Shown piece by piece: positions 5,991 to 13,452 of a stretch of 14,002 bases of DNA. Position 1 is the stretch's first letter, and each line of letters starts with the position of its first letter. Origin of the DNA: CADEEN01 sp963740395 (GTDB taxonomy: Bacteria > Pseudomonadota > Gammaproteobacteria > Burkholderiales > Burkholderiaceae_C); the NCBI GenBank assembly GCA_963740395.1, contig CAVUEP010000048.1, forward strand, positions 1 through 14,002, written 5' to 3'. The notes beneath the pieces were generated by a model. It was not told the DNA's origin. It did not search any database and worked only from the letters and a program-made list of their open reading frames with translations. The translations under genes and the position numbers were made by a program.

Positions 5991-8138
5991 TCAATGGCTG
6001 TCTGCGGGCGCGAAGTCGTCGACCTGGATCACGCGATCGGCCGCCTGCAGGTAGGCCAGCGCGGCCGCAGGGTCGCGGGCGCCGCTGGCGGCCTGCTCGA
6101 GTGAACGGGTACGGCGCAGGGCGCGGTTCAGTGTCGCGAGCTCGTCCGCGACGGGTCCGGCCAATTCGAGCGCCTGGATCAGGTCGCGCAGGCCACCCCG
6201 CCGGGGAGTGCCGACATCGGGGCAAAGCCTCTGGATGAGCACCGGGTCGGTGCGCAGCGCCTCGGCCATCGCCAGCAACGCGCGGTCCCCCGGCGGGTGC
6301 AGCGAGCGCGTGCCACCAAGCAGCAGGGGTGACATCAGCGCCAGGGTGCGCGAGGGCAGGTTGGCGCGCAACTCGCGCAGCGTGAACGCGGCGCGGGCGA
6401 GTTGCGTGCGGATCGCGGCGCGCGCGATCGGCAGCATCTTCGGCTCGGACTCGACCTCGTAGCGCCAGACGCAGCATGCGGCCAGGTAAAGGTGCGACAG
6501 CACGTCACCAAGGCGCGTCGACAACAGTTCCATGCGTTTCAACTTGCCGCCGAGCAGGCCCATGGCCAGGTCGACGGTCAACGCGTACTGGGCTGAGAGA
6601 CGGGCGATGCGCGCGGCCTCGGCCCGCAACTCGGGCGGCGGAGCGCCGCAGACGCGGGCGCCGAACAAGCTGCGTGCCAGATTGCGCAGCACATGTGCGC
6701 CATGGCCGAGCAGGGCGCGGCCCAGCGCCTGCGAGTCCTTGGCCTCGACGGCCTTCATCTCGTCGAGCACATGCGGATGGCAGCGTACGGCGCCCTGGCC
6801 GAAGATGATGAGGGCGCGTGTGAGGATGTTGGCGCCTTCGACCGTGATCGCGATGGGCGCGTGGCGGTAGGCGACGCCCAGCAGATTGCCCGGGCCGCGC
6901 ATGATGCCCTTGCCGCCCAGGATGTCCATGCCGGCGTTGACGGCCTCGCGTCCGCACTCGGTGAGTTGCACCTTGAGGATGGCGCTGGCCACGCTCGGGC
7001 GCTCGCCGGCGTCCAGGGCGGCCGCCGTGTAGCGGCGCGCGGCGTCGCTGGCATAGAGGTCGATCGCCGTGCGCGAGATCATCCCGGCCACGGCGTGGAA
7101 CTTGCCGATCGGCAGCCCGAACTGCTCGCGAATCTGCCCGTAGCCATTGACGACGAACAGACTGCCCTGCTGCAGCGCCGAGCCCAGGGCCGGCAGCGAG
7201 ATCGCGCGCCCTGCGGCCAGGCTCTCCATCAGCATGCGCCAACCCTGTCCGACCTGGGCCTCGCCGCCAATGACCCAGTCCATCGGCACGAAGACGTCCT
7301 CGCCGCGGATGGGCCCGTTCATGAAGGCCGAGTCCATCGGCAGGTGGCGCCGCCCGATGTCCATGCCGGCGGTCGGCACGGGAATCAGCGCGCAGGTAAT
7401 GCCCAGCAGCTGCTCGGCTTCGGGGCGGCTCGGATCGATCGCCTGAAACGCCAGGCCGACCACCGTGGCCACCGGTGCCAGCGTGATGTAGCGCTTGTCG
7501 AAGCGCACGCTGAAGCCACGCACCCTGCGGCCTTCGAACTCGCGCTCGCACAGCGTCCCGATATCGGGGATCGATGCTGCGTCAGAGCCGGCATAGGGCG
7601 AGGTGAGTCCGAAGCAGGGCAGCTCGCGGCCATCGGCCAGGCGCGGCAAATAGTGGGCCTTCTGTGCGTCACTGCCATAGTGCAGCAGCAACTCGGCCGG
7701 CCCGAGCGAATTGGGCACCATCACCGTCACGGCAGCGGCGATGTTCACGGTCGCCAGGCGCGTGACCACGGTGGCATGGGCGAAATGACCGAAACCCAGC
7801 CCGCCATGCTCGGTCGGGATGATCATGCCGAAGAACTTCTTTTCGCGCAGGAACGTCCACACCTCCGGCGGCAGGTCATGGGCCTCGTCGATCGCGAAAT
7901 CGTCGAGCATGGCGCTGAGTTCGCGCACTTCGTTGTCGAGGAAGCGCTGCTCGGCGGCAGTCAGCCGGTTCGCGCCGCGTTTGCGGATCGAGTCGAAGTC
8001 GGGCCGGCCGGCGAAGAGCTCGCCCTCGAAGCCCACCGTGCCCGCCTCGAGAGCGGCGCGCTCGGTGTCACCCATGGCCGGCAGCGCCCGCGTGAATGCG
8101 CCCAGCGCGAGCCGACCCAGGACCTTGCTCAGTGCCAT
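5991..8138 (-). CDS. fadE: Acyl-CoA dehydrogenase, FadE type
   Basis: A 715-residue enzyme for the first, FAD-dependent step of fatty-acid beta-oxidation, forming trans-2-enoyl-CoA. The acyl-CoA dehydrogenase core spans about residues 60-460. Landmarks are FFGMIIPTEHGGLGFG, the FAD-binding strand PCFGLTSPYAGSDAAS (about 174-189), and ITVEGANILTR with Glu434 at the position of the catalytic base. The remaining 250 residues are the DUF1974-type C-terminal extension that distinguishes FadE from smaller dehydrogenases. E. coli FadE is about 814 residues; the difference is mainly its hydrophobic N-terminus, absent here, so this protein may be soluble or peripheral. The frame extends upstream to 8291, but that would overlap the DoxX gene; the ATG at 8138 begins the homologous region. 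Confidence 0.92.
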   Translation of the reverse strand: MALSKVLGRLALGAFTRALPAMGDTERAALEAGTVGFEGELFAGRPDFDSIRKRGANRLTAAEQRFLDNEVRELSAMLDDFAIDEAHDLPPEVWTFLREKKFFGMIIPTEHGGLGFGHFAHATVVTRLATVNIAAAVTVMVPNSLGPAELLLHYGSDAQKAHYLPRLADGRELPCFGLTSPYAGSDAASIPDIGTLCEREFEGRRVRGFSVRFDKRYITLAPVATVVGLAFQAIDPSRPEAEQLLGITCALIPVPTAGMDIGRRHLPMDSAFMNGPIRGEDVFVPMDWVIGGEAQVGQGWRMLMESLAAGRAISLPALGSALQQGSLFVVNGYGQIREQFGLPIGKFHAVAGMISRTAIDLYASDAARRYTAAALDAGERPSVASAILKVQLTECGREAVNAGMDILGGKGIMRGPGNLLGVAYRHAPIAITVEGANILTRALIIFGQGAVRCHPHVLDEMKAVEAKDSQALGRALLGHGAHVLRNLARSLFGARVCGAPPPELRAEAARIARLSAQYALTVDLAMGLLGGKLKRMELLSTRLGDVLSHLYLAACCVWRYEVESEPKMLPIARAAIRTQLARAAFTLRELRANLPSRTLALMSPLLLGGTRSLHPPGDRALLAMAEALRTDPVLIQRLCPDVGTPRRGGLRDLIQALELAGPVADELATLNRALRRTRSLEQAASGARDPAAALAYLQAADRVIQVDDFAPADSH

Positions 8139-8199
8139 GTGCTTGCCCCGGCGGCTGTCGGCCGCGTCGTTACCCGGCGAGTCGGGCCGCTCGATGGTA

Positions 8200-8224
8200 C
8201 GCCGCGCAGCGATTGCTCGCGGCG
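8200..8224 (-). terminator. GC-rich hairpin after the bufferin operon
   Basis: CGCCGCG and CGCGGCG form a seven-base stem extended inward by AGC/GCT with a single bulge, around a four-base loop. It begins 15 bases after the DoxX stop and precedes the fadE-like gene. No T-tract follows. It may end the buf transcript or separate it from fadE. Confidence 0.45.
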
Positions 8225-8238
8225 CGGTCTGCGCGGGG

Positions 8239-8757
8239 TCAGCGCGCGCGCGAAGCCAGCCAATGGTCCAGCGAAAGCGCGCCCGGGCCACGCGCCATCA
8301 GGTAGAGCAGCACCGCCGCCCAAACGCCATGCGTGGCATACGCACCGGGGTAGACCAGCAGCTGGATCACCAGGGTCATGCCCAGCAATGCCAGCGCCGA
8401 GAATCGAGTGGCCAGGCCGATCAGCAGCAGCAAGGGGAACACATGCTCGGCCACGGCGGCCATCGTGGCCGCGAACTCGGGCGGGATGATCGGCAGCTTG
8501 TACTCGTCGCGGAACAGCCAGACTGCCGACTCACTCAGGCGCGGCCAGCCCAGCGTGAATTCGCCGTTGACGAGGTTGACGACCAGCCCCTCGACCTTGG
8601 TCTGGCCGGAGTTCCAGAACACCGCCGCGATGGAGAAGCGCCCCAATGCGGCCATAAAGGTGTGTGGAATGCGCTCGAACAGGGCGATGCACGAGTGCAC
8701 CAGACCCGCCAGCGGCGAGCGTGTGCCGAGATTCTGGATCGGTGTCGTCGGGTTCAT
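8239..8757 (-). CDS. DoxX-family membrane protein of the bufferin operon
   Basis: A 172-residue inner-membrane protein with about four hydrophobic segments: near residues 34-50, 94-115, 117-135 and 142-156. The family-typical GRFSIAAVFWNSGQTKVEG follows the first, and the segment after it faces the periplasm (LPIIPPEFAATMAAVAEH). DoxX proteins are commonly the last gene of bufferin/gig operons (GigT in Cupriavidus), where a redox or electron-delivery role has been proposed but not proven. The start overlaps the stop of the preceding DUF2063 gene by four bases (ATGA), which fixes the start and shows coupling. Identity as DoxX is clear; its role in peptide maturation is inferred from the operon. 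Confidence 0.88.
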   Translation of the reverse strand: MNPTTPIQNLGTRSPLAGLVHSCIALFERIPHTFMAALGRFSIAAVFWNSGQTKVEGLVVNLVNGEFTLGWPRLSESAVWLFRDEYKLPIIPPEFAATMAAVAEHVFPLLLLIGLATRFSALALLGMTLVIQLLVYPGAYATHGVWAAVLLYLMARGPGALSLDHWLASRAR

Positions 8758-9542
8758 GAGTTGAGCCTTTGCGGCAGGTGGATCGAGGTCAGCGCGCCGT
8801 GGCCAAGCAGCAGCGCCAGGGTCGCCGAGAGATCAAAGTCGGGTGCTGCGTCGGTGGCATCGAGCGCGGCGTCGCCCAAGCCCTTGTCGCACCTGACAGC
8901 GTCGACGAACCGGGCGGCGCCGGGCGGCAGGCGCAACACCAGTACCTCGAGTGCGTGACGCAGTACGAGCGCGTCTTCAGCGACTGCGGGATCGATGGTG
9001 CCAAGTTCGCCCTCGCCCTGGTGGGCTGCCCACAGCGACACGATCGCGAATCGCGACTCGACGGCCGCAGCCGACGGGTGCAGGCGCAGGCGCAACTCGC
9101 CGAGGCGCTCGTCGCTGGCCAGCGCCATGGCAACGGATTCGCTGGAGACGGCCTCGGCGTCGGCGGCGTGATAGGCCGTGACGCGGGCAAACTCGAGTCG
9201 CGCGATGTCGGCCAGATAGCCCAGGTGGCGCGCCGGCTCGAAGCCTGCAATGAATTCGGGCAGGCCCCGTCCGTACGTCACCAGGACCCGCGATCGCGGC
9301 GGTACTTGCCGAACGAAGACGCCGGCCATGGCGCGAAAGAACTCGACACCGACCAACTCCTGCACGACCGGAAAGGTGTCGGCCAAGGCGTCGATCAGCG
9401 AACTGACGACGTTGTTGCGGTACACGGCCAGGCGGCGCTCGGGTTCGGACTCGTTCCAGACCCGCAGGCCCATGGGGCAGGGCAGCGCGGGGTCGAGCAG
9501 GCTTGCCGCAAACGTGGCCTGATCGGTTGCCGATTCATGCAT
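8754..9542 (-). CDS. bufC: DUF2063 protein, HvfC/BufC-type partner of the bufferin oxidase
   Basis: A 262-residue protein. Its N-terminal half is the DUF2063 domain, recognised by RLAVYRNNVVSSLIDALAD (residues 37-55), the following FPVVQELVG and FFRAMAGVFVR. A second conserved block reads LGYLADIARLEFAR and AYHAADA (about 108-128). The C-terminal half is a less conserved alpha/beta region. In TglI, MbnC, HvfC and BufC systems such a partner binds the DUF692 oxidase and presents the precursor peptide. The start is fixed by a one-base overlap with the bufB stop (TGATG on the minus strand). The frame stays open upstream to 9710 only because of GC-rich shadow sequence inside bufB. Confidence 0.9.
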   Translation of the reverse strand: MHESATDQATFAASLLDPALPCPMGLRVWNESEPERRLAVYRNNVVSSLIDALADTFPVVQELVGVEFFRAMAGVFVRQVPPRSRVLVTYGRGLPEFIAGFEPARHLGYLADIARLEFARVTAYHAADAEAVSSESVAMALASDERLGELRLRLHPSAAAVESRFAIVSLWAAHQGEGELGTIDPAVAEDALVLRHALEVLVLRLPPGAARFVDAVRCDKGLGDAALDATDAAPDFDLSATLALLLGHGALTSIHLPQRLNS

Positions 9543-10471
9543 CACTGCGGTGCCCTCTGAAAGCGGCGCGTGGGCAGCGCGTCGGCGAGCAGCTCCTGCG
9601 CACGCTGCGCCTCGACCAGCAGCTCCGGCAGCGCCGGCACCTCGTTGTCGCGCTCGAGCAGGGTGGCCAGCGGCCCGATGCGCCCGAGCACGCGCTCGTA
9701 CAGCGCCCACACCGCTTCGTCGACCGGCGCGCCATGACTGTCGATCAGCAACGGGGCGCCGGCGGCGTCACGGTCCGGCGTGAAACCGGCCAAATGGATC
9801 TCGCCCACGGTGTCGAGCGGCAGCGCGTCGAGGTACGCATGCGCGTCGCGTCCATGGTTGACGCAGGAGACATGGACGTTGTTGACGTCGAGCAGCAGCC
9901 CGCATCCGGTGCGTCGCAGCACCTCGGCCAGGAACTGTGTTTCGCTCATGGTCGAGGTGGTGAACTCGAGGTACGTCGCCGGGTTCTCGAGCAGCATGCG
10001 ACGACCTAGGCGCACTTGCACCTGATCGATGTGTTCGCACACGCGGTGCAGCGTGACCTTGTCATAGGGCAGCGGCAGCAGGTCGTTGAGGAAGATGTCG
10101 CCGTGGCTGGACCAGGCCAGATGCTCGGAAAACGATGCCGGCTCGTAGCGCTGGATCAGCCCGGCCAGCCGCGCGAGGTGGTCCTCATCGAGCGCACCTT
10201 GGGCGCCGATCGAGAGGCCGACGCCGTGCAAGGACAACGGGTAGTCCTGGCGGATGCGGCCCAGGAAATGATGAAACGGCCCGCCGTCGACCATGTAGTT
10301 TTCGGCGTGCACTTCGAAGAACCCGACCTCCGGGCGCGTGTCGAGCACGTCCCGGAAGTGGGCGGGTTTGAGGCTGACGCCGGCGCGTGCGGGCAGTCCG
10401 CCCGCTGCACCCGGGCGCCCGACCGACGTGGCATGCAGGCCATGCAGGTCGGTCGGAACGGGCAGGTGCAT
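9542..10471 (-). CDS. bufB: DUF692 multinuclear non-heme iron oxidase (MNIO), bufferin maturase
   Basis: A 309-residue TIM-barrel enzyme of the DUF692/MbnB/TglH family, which uses two or three iron ions to rearrange cysteines in ribosomally made peptides. The metal-site blocks typical of the family are all visible: VHAENY (54-59), LHGVGLS (81-87), SEHLAW (115-120), LENPATY (161-167), DVNNVHVS (195-202), EIHLAG (224-229) and DSHG (244-247). LERDNEVP near residue 272 is also family-typical. In bufferin systems it forms thiooxazole-type groups from precursor cysteines. The start lacks a clear Shine-Dalgarno; the frame stays open upstream through bufA in an unlikely composition, and the ATG at 10471, 35 bp after the precursor gene, is the best fit. 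The N-terminal 25 residues are unusual and the start may be slightly later. Confidence 0.93.
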   Translation of the reverse strand: MHLPVPTDLHGLHATSVGRPGAAGGLPARAGVSLKPAHFRDVLDTRPEVGFFEVHAENYMVDGGPFHHFLGRIRQDYPLSLHGVGLSIGAQGALDEDHLARLAGLIQRYEPASFSEHLAWSSHGDIFLNDLLPLPYDKVTLHRVCEHIDQVQVRLGRRMLLENPATYLEFTTSTMSETQFLAEVLRRTGCGLLLDVNNVHVSCVNHGRDAHAYLDALPLDTVGEIHLAGFTPDRDAAGAPLLIDSHGAPVDEAVWALYERVLGRIGPLATLLERDNEVPALPELLVEAQRAQELLADALPTRRFQRAPQ

Positions 10472-10506
10472 CGGTGCGACTCGTTGCCGACGGCCAGCGC
10501 GTGCGC

Positions 10507-10806
10507 TCAGGCCTTCTTCTCGGTGAAGGACTTCAACTGGCCCATGCCGGTCGGCGACGTCTTCGAGGCGGTCTTCTCGCAGGTGCCCTTGGCGACGAGC
10601 GACCAGGCATTGCCCTGGAAGTCGACCTTCGAGGTGCCCGCGCAGGTGGTGCCGGGCCCGGCGGCGCAGTCGTTCTTGCCCTTGAGTGCGACACCGAAAC
10701 ATTTCTCCTTGTCGGCCGGCTGGGCGTGCGCGGGCAGGGTCGCAAAGGCGGCGCCCAGGGCCAGGGCCAGGGCGGCGGCAGGAAGCTTGGGGGTGATTTG
10801 GTTCAT
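10507..10806 (-). CDS. bufA1: Bufferin precursor, DUF2282 (BufA1-type) periplasmic copper-binding RiPP
   Basis: A 99-residue secreted precursor. Residues 1-28 form a Sec signal peptide with a likely cut after AHA. The mature part has exactly four cysteines (36, 47, 55, 76) in the DUF2282 pattern: EKCFGVALKGKNDCAAG, then TTCAGTSKVDFQGNAW, then AKGTCEK. Bufferins are RiPPs whose central cysteines are converted by the MNIO enzyme, giving a copper-chelating periplasmic peptide that buffers excess metal. The start has GGAG six bases upstream. It is the first gene of a four-gene operon, directly followed by bufB, bufC and doxX. After Cys76 there is a 23-residue Ser/Thr/Lys tail with no cysteine. 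Family assignment is confident; metal binding and the exact modified residues are inferred from characterised relatives. Confidence 0.92.
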   Translation of the reverse strand: MNQITPKLPAAALALALGAAFATLPAHAQPADKEKCFGVALKGKNDCAAGPGTTCAGTSKVDFQGNAWSLVAKGTCEKTASKTSPTGMGQLKSFTEKKA

Positions 10807-11062
10807 GAAGATCTCCGATTGGCAGTCAGTGGTGCATCCGCGTGGCTGCGGCTGCAGTGATGGGGGAACTCCCAGCAATGTCGGGCGCTCGCCCGTCTTG
10901 CCTTTGTTAGGCGCGGCAGGCCGGCCAATCCTTACACCGGTTGCGAGCTGCCGCAATCGGGGCCTGCCGGCGCCGTCGCTTCGAGATCGGGCCCATCGCG
11001 CGGGCTGGCTGCGGGCTTGCGGTGAGAATGGTCCACCGCCCCCATCCCCTGGATCCCTGCAG
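10807..11062. promoter_or_regulatory. Divergent intergenic region upstream of bufA1 and the antiporter gene
   Basis: These 256 bp hold no convincing gene. On the minus strand, AAGGATT (10927-10933), 16 bases, then CTAACA (10905-10910) could be an extracytoplasmic-function sigma promoter for bufA1; gig operons elsewhere are driven by such factors. This pair is weak and was not matched to a known consensus. Nothing promoter-like was recognised for the plus-strand antiporter gene. Confidence 0.35.
10882..10895. repeat. Perfect inverted repeat in the bufA1 leader
   Basis: CGGGCG, two bases, CGCCCG form a perfect 14-bp palindrome 76 bp upstream of the bufA1 start. If the candidate promoter at 10905-10936 is real, it would lie at or just after the transcription start, where it could be an operator or leader hairpin. 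In GC-rich DNA such a repeat can also occur by chance. Confidence 0.4.
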
Positions 11063-12301
11063 ATGGCCGACATCGCGGCGTTCTTTCTGATTGACACGTG
11101 GCCGCCCGTGCCCGACCTGCTGTTCTGGGTCTCGGTCACGCTGGTCGGCGGCGCCCTGCTCGGCGAGGCGGCGTTCCGTTGGCTGCGCCTGCCCCGCATC
11201 GTGGGCTACAGCGTCGCCGGCATGGCCGTGGCGGCAGCGGGATTCGGCGTCGTCGACGGGCGCCTGCCCCGTGATGCGCGCCTGGTGGTGGACCTGGCGC
11301 TGGCGTTGCTCCTGTTCGAACTGGGCAGCCGCGTCAGCCTGCGCTGGCTGCGTGCCAATCCGGCCCTGCTGTGGACCAGCGCTGCGGAGTCGGTGGCCAG
11401 TTTCGCGGCCATCTTCGCTGTGCTGGCCTGGCTGGGGCTGGAGCGCAATGTCGCGCTGGCGTGCGCGGCGCTCACAGCCTGCGCCTCGGGCGAGGTGATC
11501 GGCCGCGTGGCGTCGGAGTTGAAGTCGGCGGGTCAGGTCACGGAACGCATGATCGTGTTGGCCGCGCTGAACACCCTGTTCGCGGTCCTCATGCTCAAGT
11601 TGATCATCGGCTGGCTGCACCTGGATCAGCGCGGGGACTGGGTGCATGGCATCGCGCAACCGCTCTACACCTTTGGCGGCTCGGTGCTGCTGGCGTTGCT
11701 GCTGTCCCAGGCGATTCGATGGGTGATCCGTGGCTTCGAGTTGCGTGACGAGAACTCCGTGCTGCTGCTGCTGGGCTTGATCCTGTTGGCGCTGACGGCC
11801 GCCCGGATGCTGAGTCTGTCGACGCTGCTGGTCCCGCTGCTTGCCGGCGTGCTGCTGCGCAATGCCAGCGAACGGCCGTGCATCTGGCCACGCCACTTCG
11901 GTACGGCGGGGGGCGTGCTGGTGTTGATCCTGTTCGTGGTGCTGGGGTCGACTTGGTCGGTCGGCACGCTCGCGATCAGTGCCGTCGCGGCACTGGCCCT
12001 GCTGGCGGCGCGCATCGTCGCCAGGACGCTGGTGCTGGTGGCGACGGCGCGCATCGGGGGCATCGACATGCGCCAGGGCCTGGCCCTGGGCATGGCGCTG
12101 ACGCCCCTGTCGGCGACGACGCTGGTGCTGCTGGCCGATCTGCAGGCCGCGCATCCCGACACCGCCAGCGAAATCGCGCCGATCGTGCTGGCAGCGATCG
12201 CGATGATGGCGCTGGCTGGCCCGGTCGTGGTGCAGTGGGGTCTGCGCCTGACGGGTGACTACCGCCCTCGGCCCGTCACGGTGGCACGGGAACGCACATG
12301 A
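11063..12301 (+). CDS. CPA2/Kef-type cation:proton antiporter membrane domain
   Basis: A 412-residue, very hydrophobic protein with about 11-12 predicted membrane helices. The Kef/NhaA-like layout is visible: LRLPRIVGYSVAGM (about 41-54), LALALLLFELGSR (78-90), the discontinuous-helix region ALTACASGEVIGRVASELKS (137-155), and QGLALGMALTPLSATTLVLL (338-357). There is no C-terminal RCK/TrkA-N domain, so it is the membrane part only. At residues 168-172 the sequence reads ALNTL, where many relatives have ALND; loss of that acidic residue could change ion coupling. The ATG at 11063 is chosen because upstream in-frame sequence lies in a non-coding gap and antisense to bufA1; no strong ribosome site is seen. 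It overlaps ybdK by four bases. Confidence 0.85.
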   Translation: MADIAAFFLIDTWPPVPDLLFWVSVTLVGGALLGEAAFRWLRLPRIVGYSVAGMAVAAAGFGVVDGRLPRDARLVVDLALALLLFELGSRVSLRWLRANPALLWTSAAESVASFAAIFAVLAWLGLERNVALACAALTACASGEVIGRVASELKSAGQVTERMIVLAALNTLFAVLMLKLIIGWLHLDQRGDWVHGIAQPLYTFGGSVLLALLLSQAIRWVIRGFELRDENSVLLLLGLILLALTAARMLSLSTLLVPLLAGVLLRNASERPCIWPRHFGTAGGVLVLILFVVLGSTWSVGTLAISAVAALALLAARIVARTLVLVATARIGGIDMRQGLALGMALTPLSATTLVLLADLQAAHPDTASEIAPIVLAAIAMMALAGPVVVQWGLRLTGDYRPRPVTVARERT

Positions 12302-13422
12302 CGCTCGGTCGCTTTGCCGACTCGCGCGCGCTGACGCTCGGTGTCGAACTGGAACTGCAGATCGTCAACCGCCACGACTACGACCTGGCGCCGAGCGCCA
12401 GGGACCTGTTGCGGTTGATGTCCAGGCAGAAGATCCCTGGGTACGTGACGCCCGAGATCACCGACAGCATGATCGAGATGTGCACCGGCGTCTGCGATGG
12501 CTACGGCGAAGTGCTGATGCAACTGACGCAGACGCGCGACGCGCTGGCGGACTGCGCAGCGCGGCTGAACGTCGGACTCTGCGGCGGAGGCACGCATCCG
12601 TTCCAGCAGTGGAGTGAGCAACGTATCTCCGACAATCCCCGGCATCAGGAACTCTCCGCGCTGTACGGCTACCTGTCCAAGCAGTTCACGGTCTTTGGTC
12701 AGCACGTGCACATTGGTTGCCCGGGGCCGGACGAGGCCCTGGTGCTGCTGCATGGGCTCTCGCGCTTCGTCCCGCACCTGATTGCGTTGTCGGCGTCCTC
12801 ACCCTTCGTGCAGGGCACGGACACGGGATACCACTCCGCGCGCCTGAATTCCGTTTTTGCCTTTCCGCTGTCGGGCCGCGCACCCTTCGTGTTGCATTGG
12901 GAGGACTTCATTGTCTACTTCGAGCGCATGACCCGCACCGGCGTGGTCACGAGCATGAAGGACTTCTACTGGGACATCCGACCCAAACCGGAGTTCGGCA
13001 CCATCGAAGTTCGCGTCCTTGATGCACCGCTGACGGTAGAGAAGGCGGCCGCGTTGGCCGCGTATATCCAATGCCTAGCGTGCTGGCTGCGTGCCAAGAC
13101 TCCGTTCGAGTTGTCAGAGAGCGACTACCTACCCTATACCTTCAACCGCTTCCAGGCCTGCCGCTTCGGACTCGACGGCACTTTCGTCGACCCCCTGACC
13201 GGCGAGCACCGCAGGCTGCGTGAGGATATCGAGACCACGCTGCAGGCGATCGAAGGGCACGCCGCCGACCTCAAGGCCGAGGGCGCGCTGTCCTACCTGC
13301 GCGCCGAGCTGGCCGGCAGCGGCAACGATGCCACCTGGCTGCGTGGGGTGCAGGCGCGCGAGCACCTGCTGCCGGAAGTCGTGCGCCAGCAATGCCTGCG
13401 CTGGGACGGCCTCCACAAGTGA
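12298..13422 (+). CDS. ybdK: YbdK-family carboxylate-amine ligase (GCS2 family)
   Basis: A 374-residue enzyme, close to E. coli YbdK's 372 residues. Family motifs run in order: GVELELQ (15-21), ITDSMIEM (54-61), GGGTHPF (96-102), FGQHVHIG (133-140), LLHGLSRFVPHLIALSAS (150-167), QGTDT, KDFYWDIRP (221-229), GTIEVRV (234-240) and FNRFQACRFGLDG. Glu and His residues in these blocks form the ATP/Mg site. YbdK shows weak glutamate-cysteine ligase activity in vitro; its natural substrates are unknown. The start overlaps the antiporter stop (ATGA), so the two are translationally coupled. It is followed after 30 bp by a converging antiporter gene. Confidence 0.93.
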   Translation: MTLGRFADSRALTLGVELELQIVNRHDYDLAPSARDLLRLMSRQKIPGYVTPEITDSMIEMCTGVCDGYGEVLMQLTQTRDALADCAARLNVGLCGGGTHPFQQWSEQRISDNPRHQELSALYGYLSKQFTVFGQHVHIGCPGPDEALVLLHGLSRFVPHLIALSASSPFVQGTDTGYHSARLNSVFAFPLSGRAPFVLHWEDFIVYFERMTRTGVVTSMKDFYWDIRPKPEFGTIEVRVLDAPLTVEKAAALAAYIQCLACWLRAKTPFELSESDYLPYTFNRFQACRFGLDGTFVDPLTGEHRRLREDIETTLQAIEGHAADLKAEGALSYLRAELAGSGNDATWLRGVQAREHLLPEVVRQQCLRWDGLHK

Positions 13423-13452
13423 CACGCATGCGGTGACTACGGCGTTGCGGCC

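Noticed and set aside
6693..8489. A 598-codon plus-strand open frame antisense to fadE
   Set aside because: Its translation has no family motifs and is His/Arg/Gly/Gln-rich, the usual product of reading the opposite strand of a high-GC gene. The minus-strand frame has clear dehydrogenase motifs.
10907..12154. A 415-codon minus-strand open frame antisense to the antiporter
   Set aside because: It is extremely Gln/Arg/His-rich with no recognisable domain, while the opposite strand encodes a well-formed membrane protein.
10016..12301. A 761-codon plus-strand open frame that starts inside bufB and runs into the antiporter
   Set aside because: Only the part from 11063 encodes the antiporter. The upstream part is antisense to bufB and bufA1, with Arg/Ala/Gly-rich shadow composition typical of GC-rich DNA; no fusion is supported.
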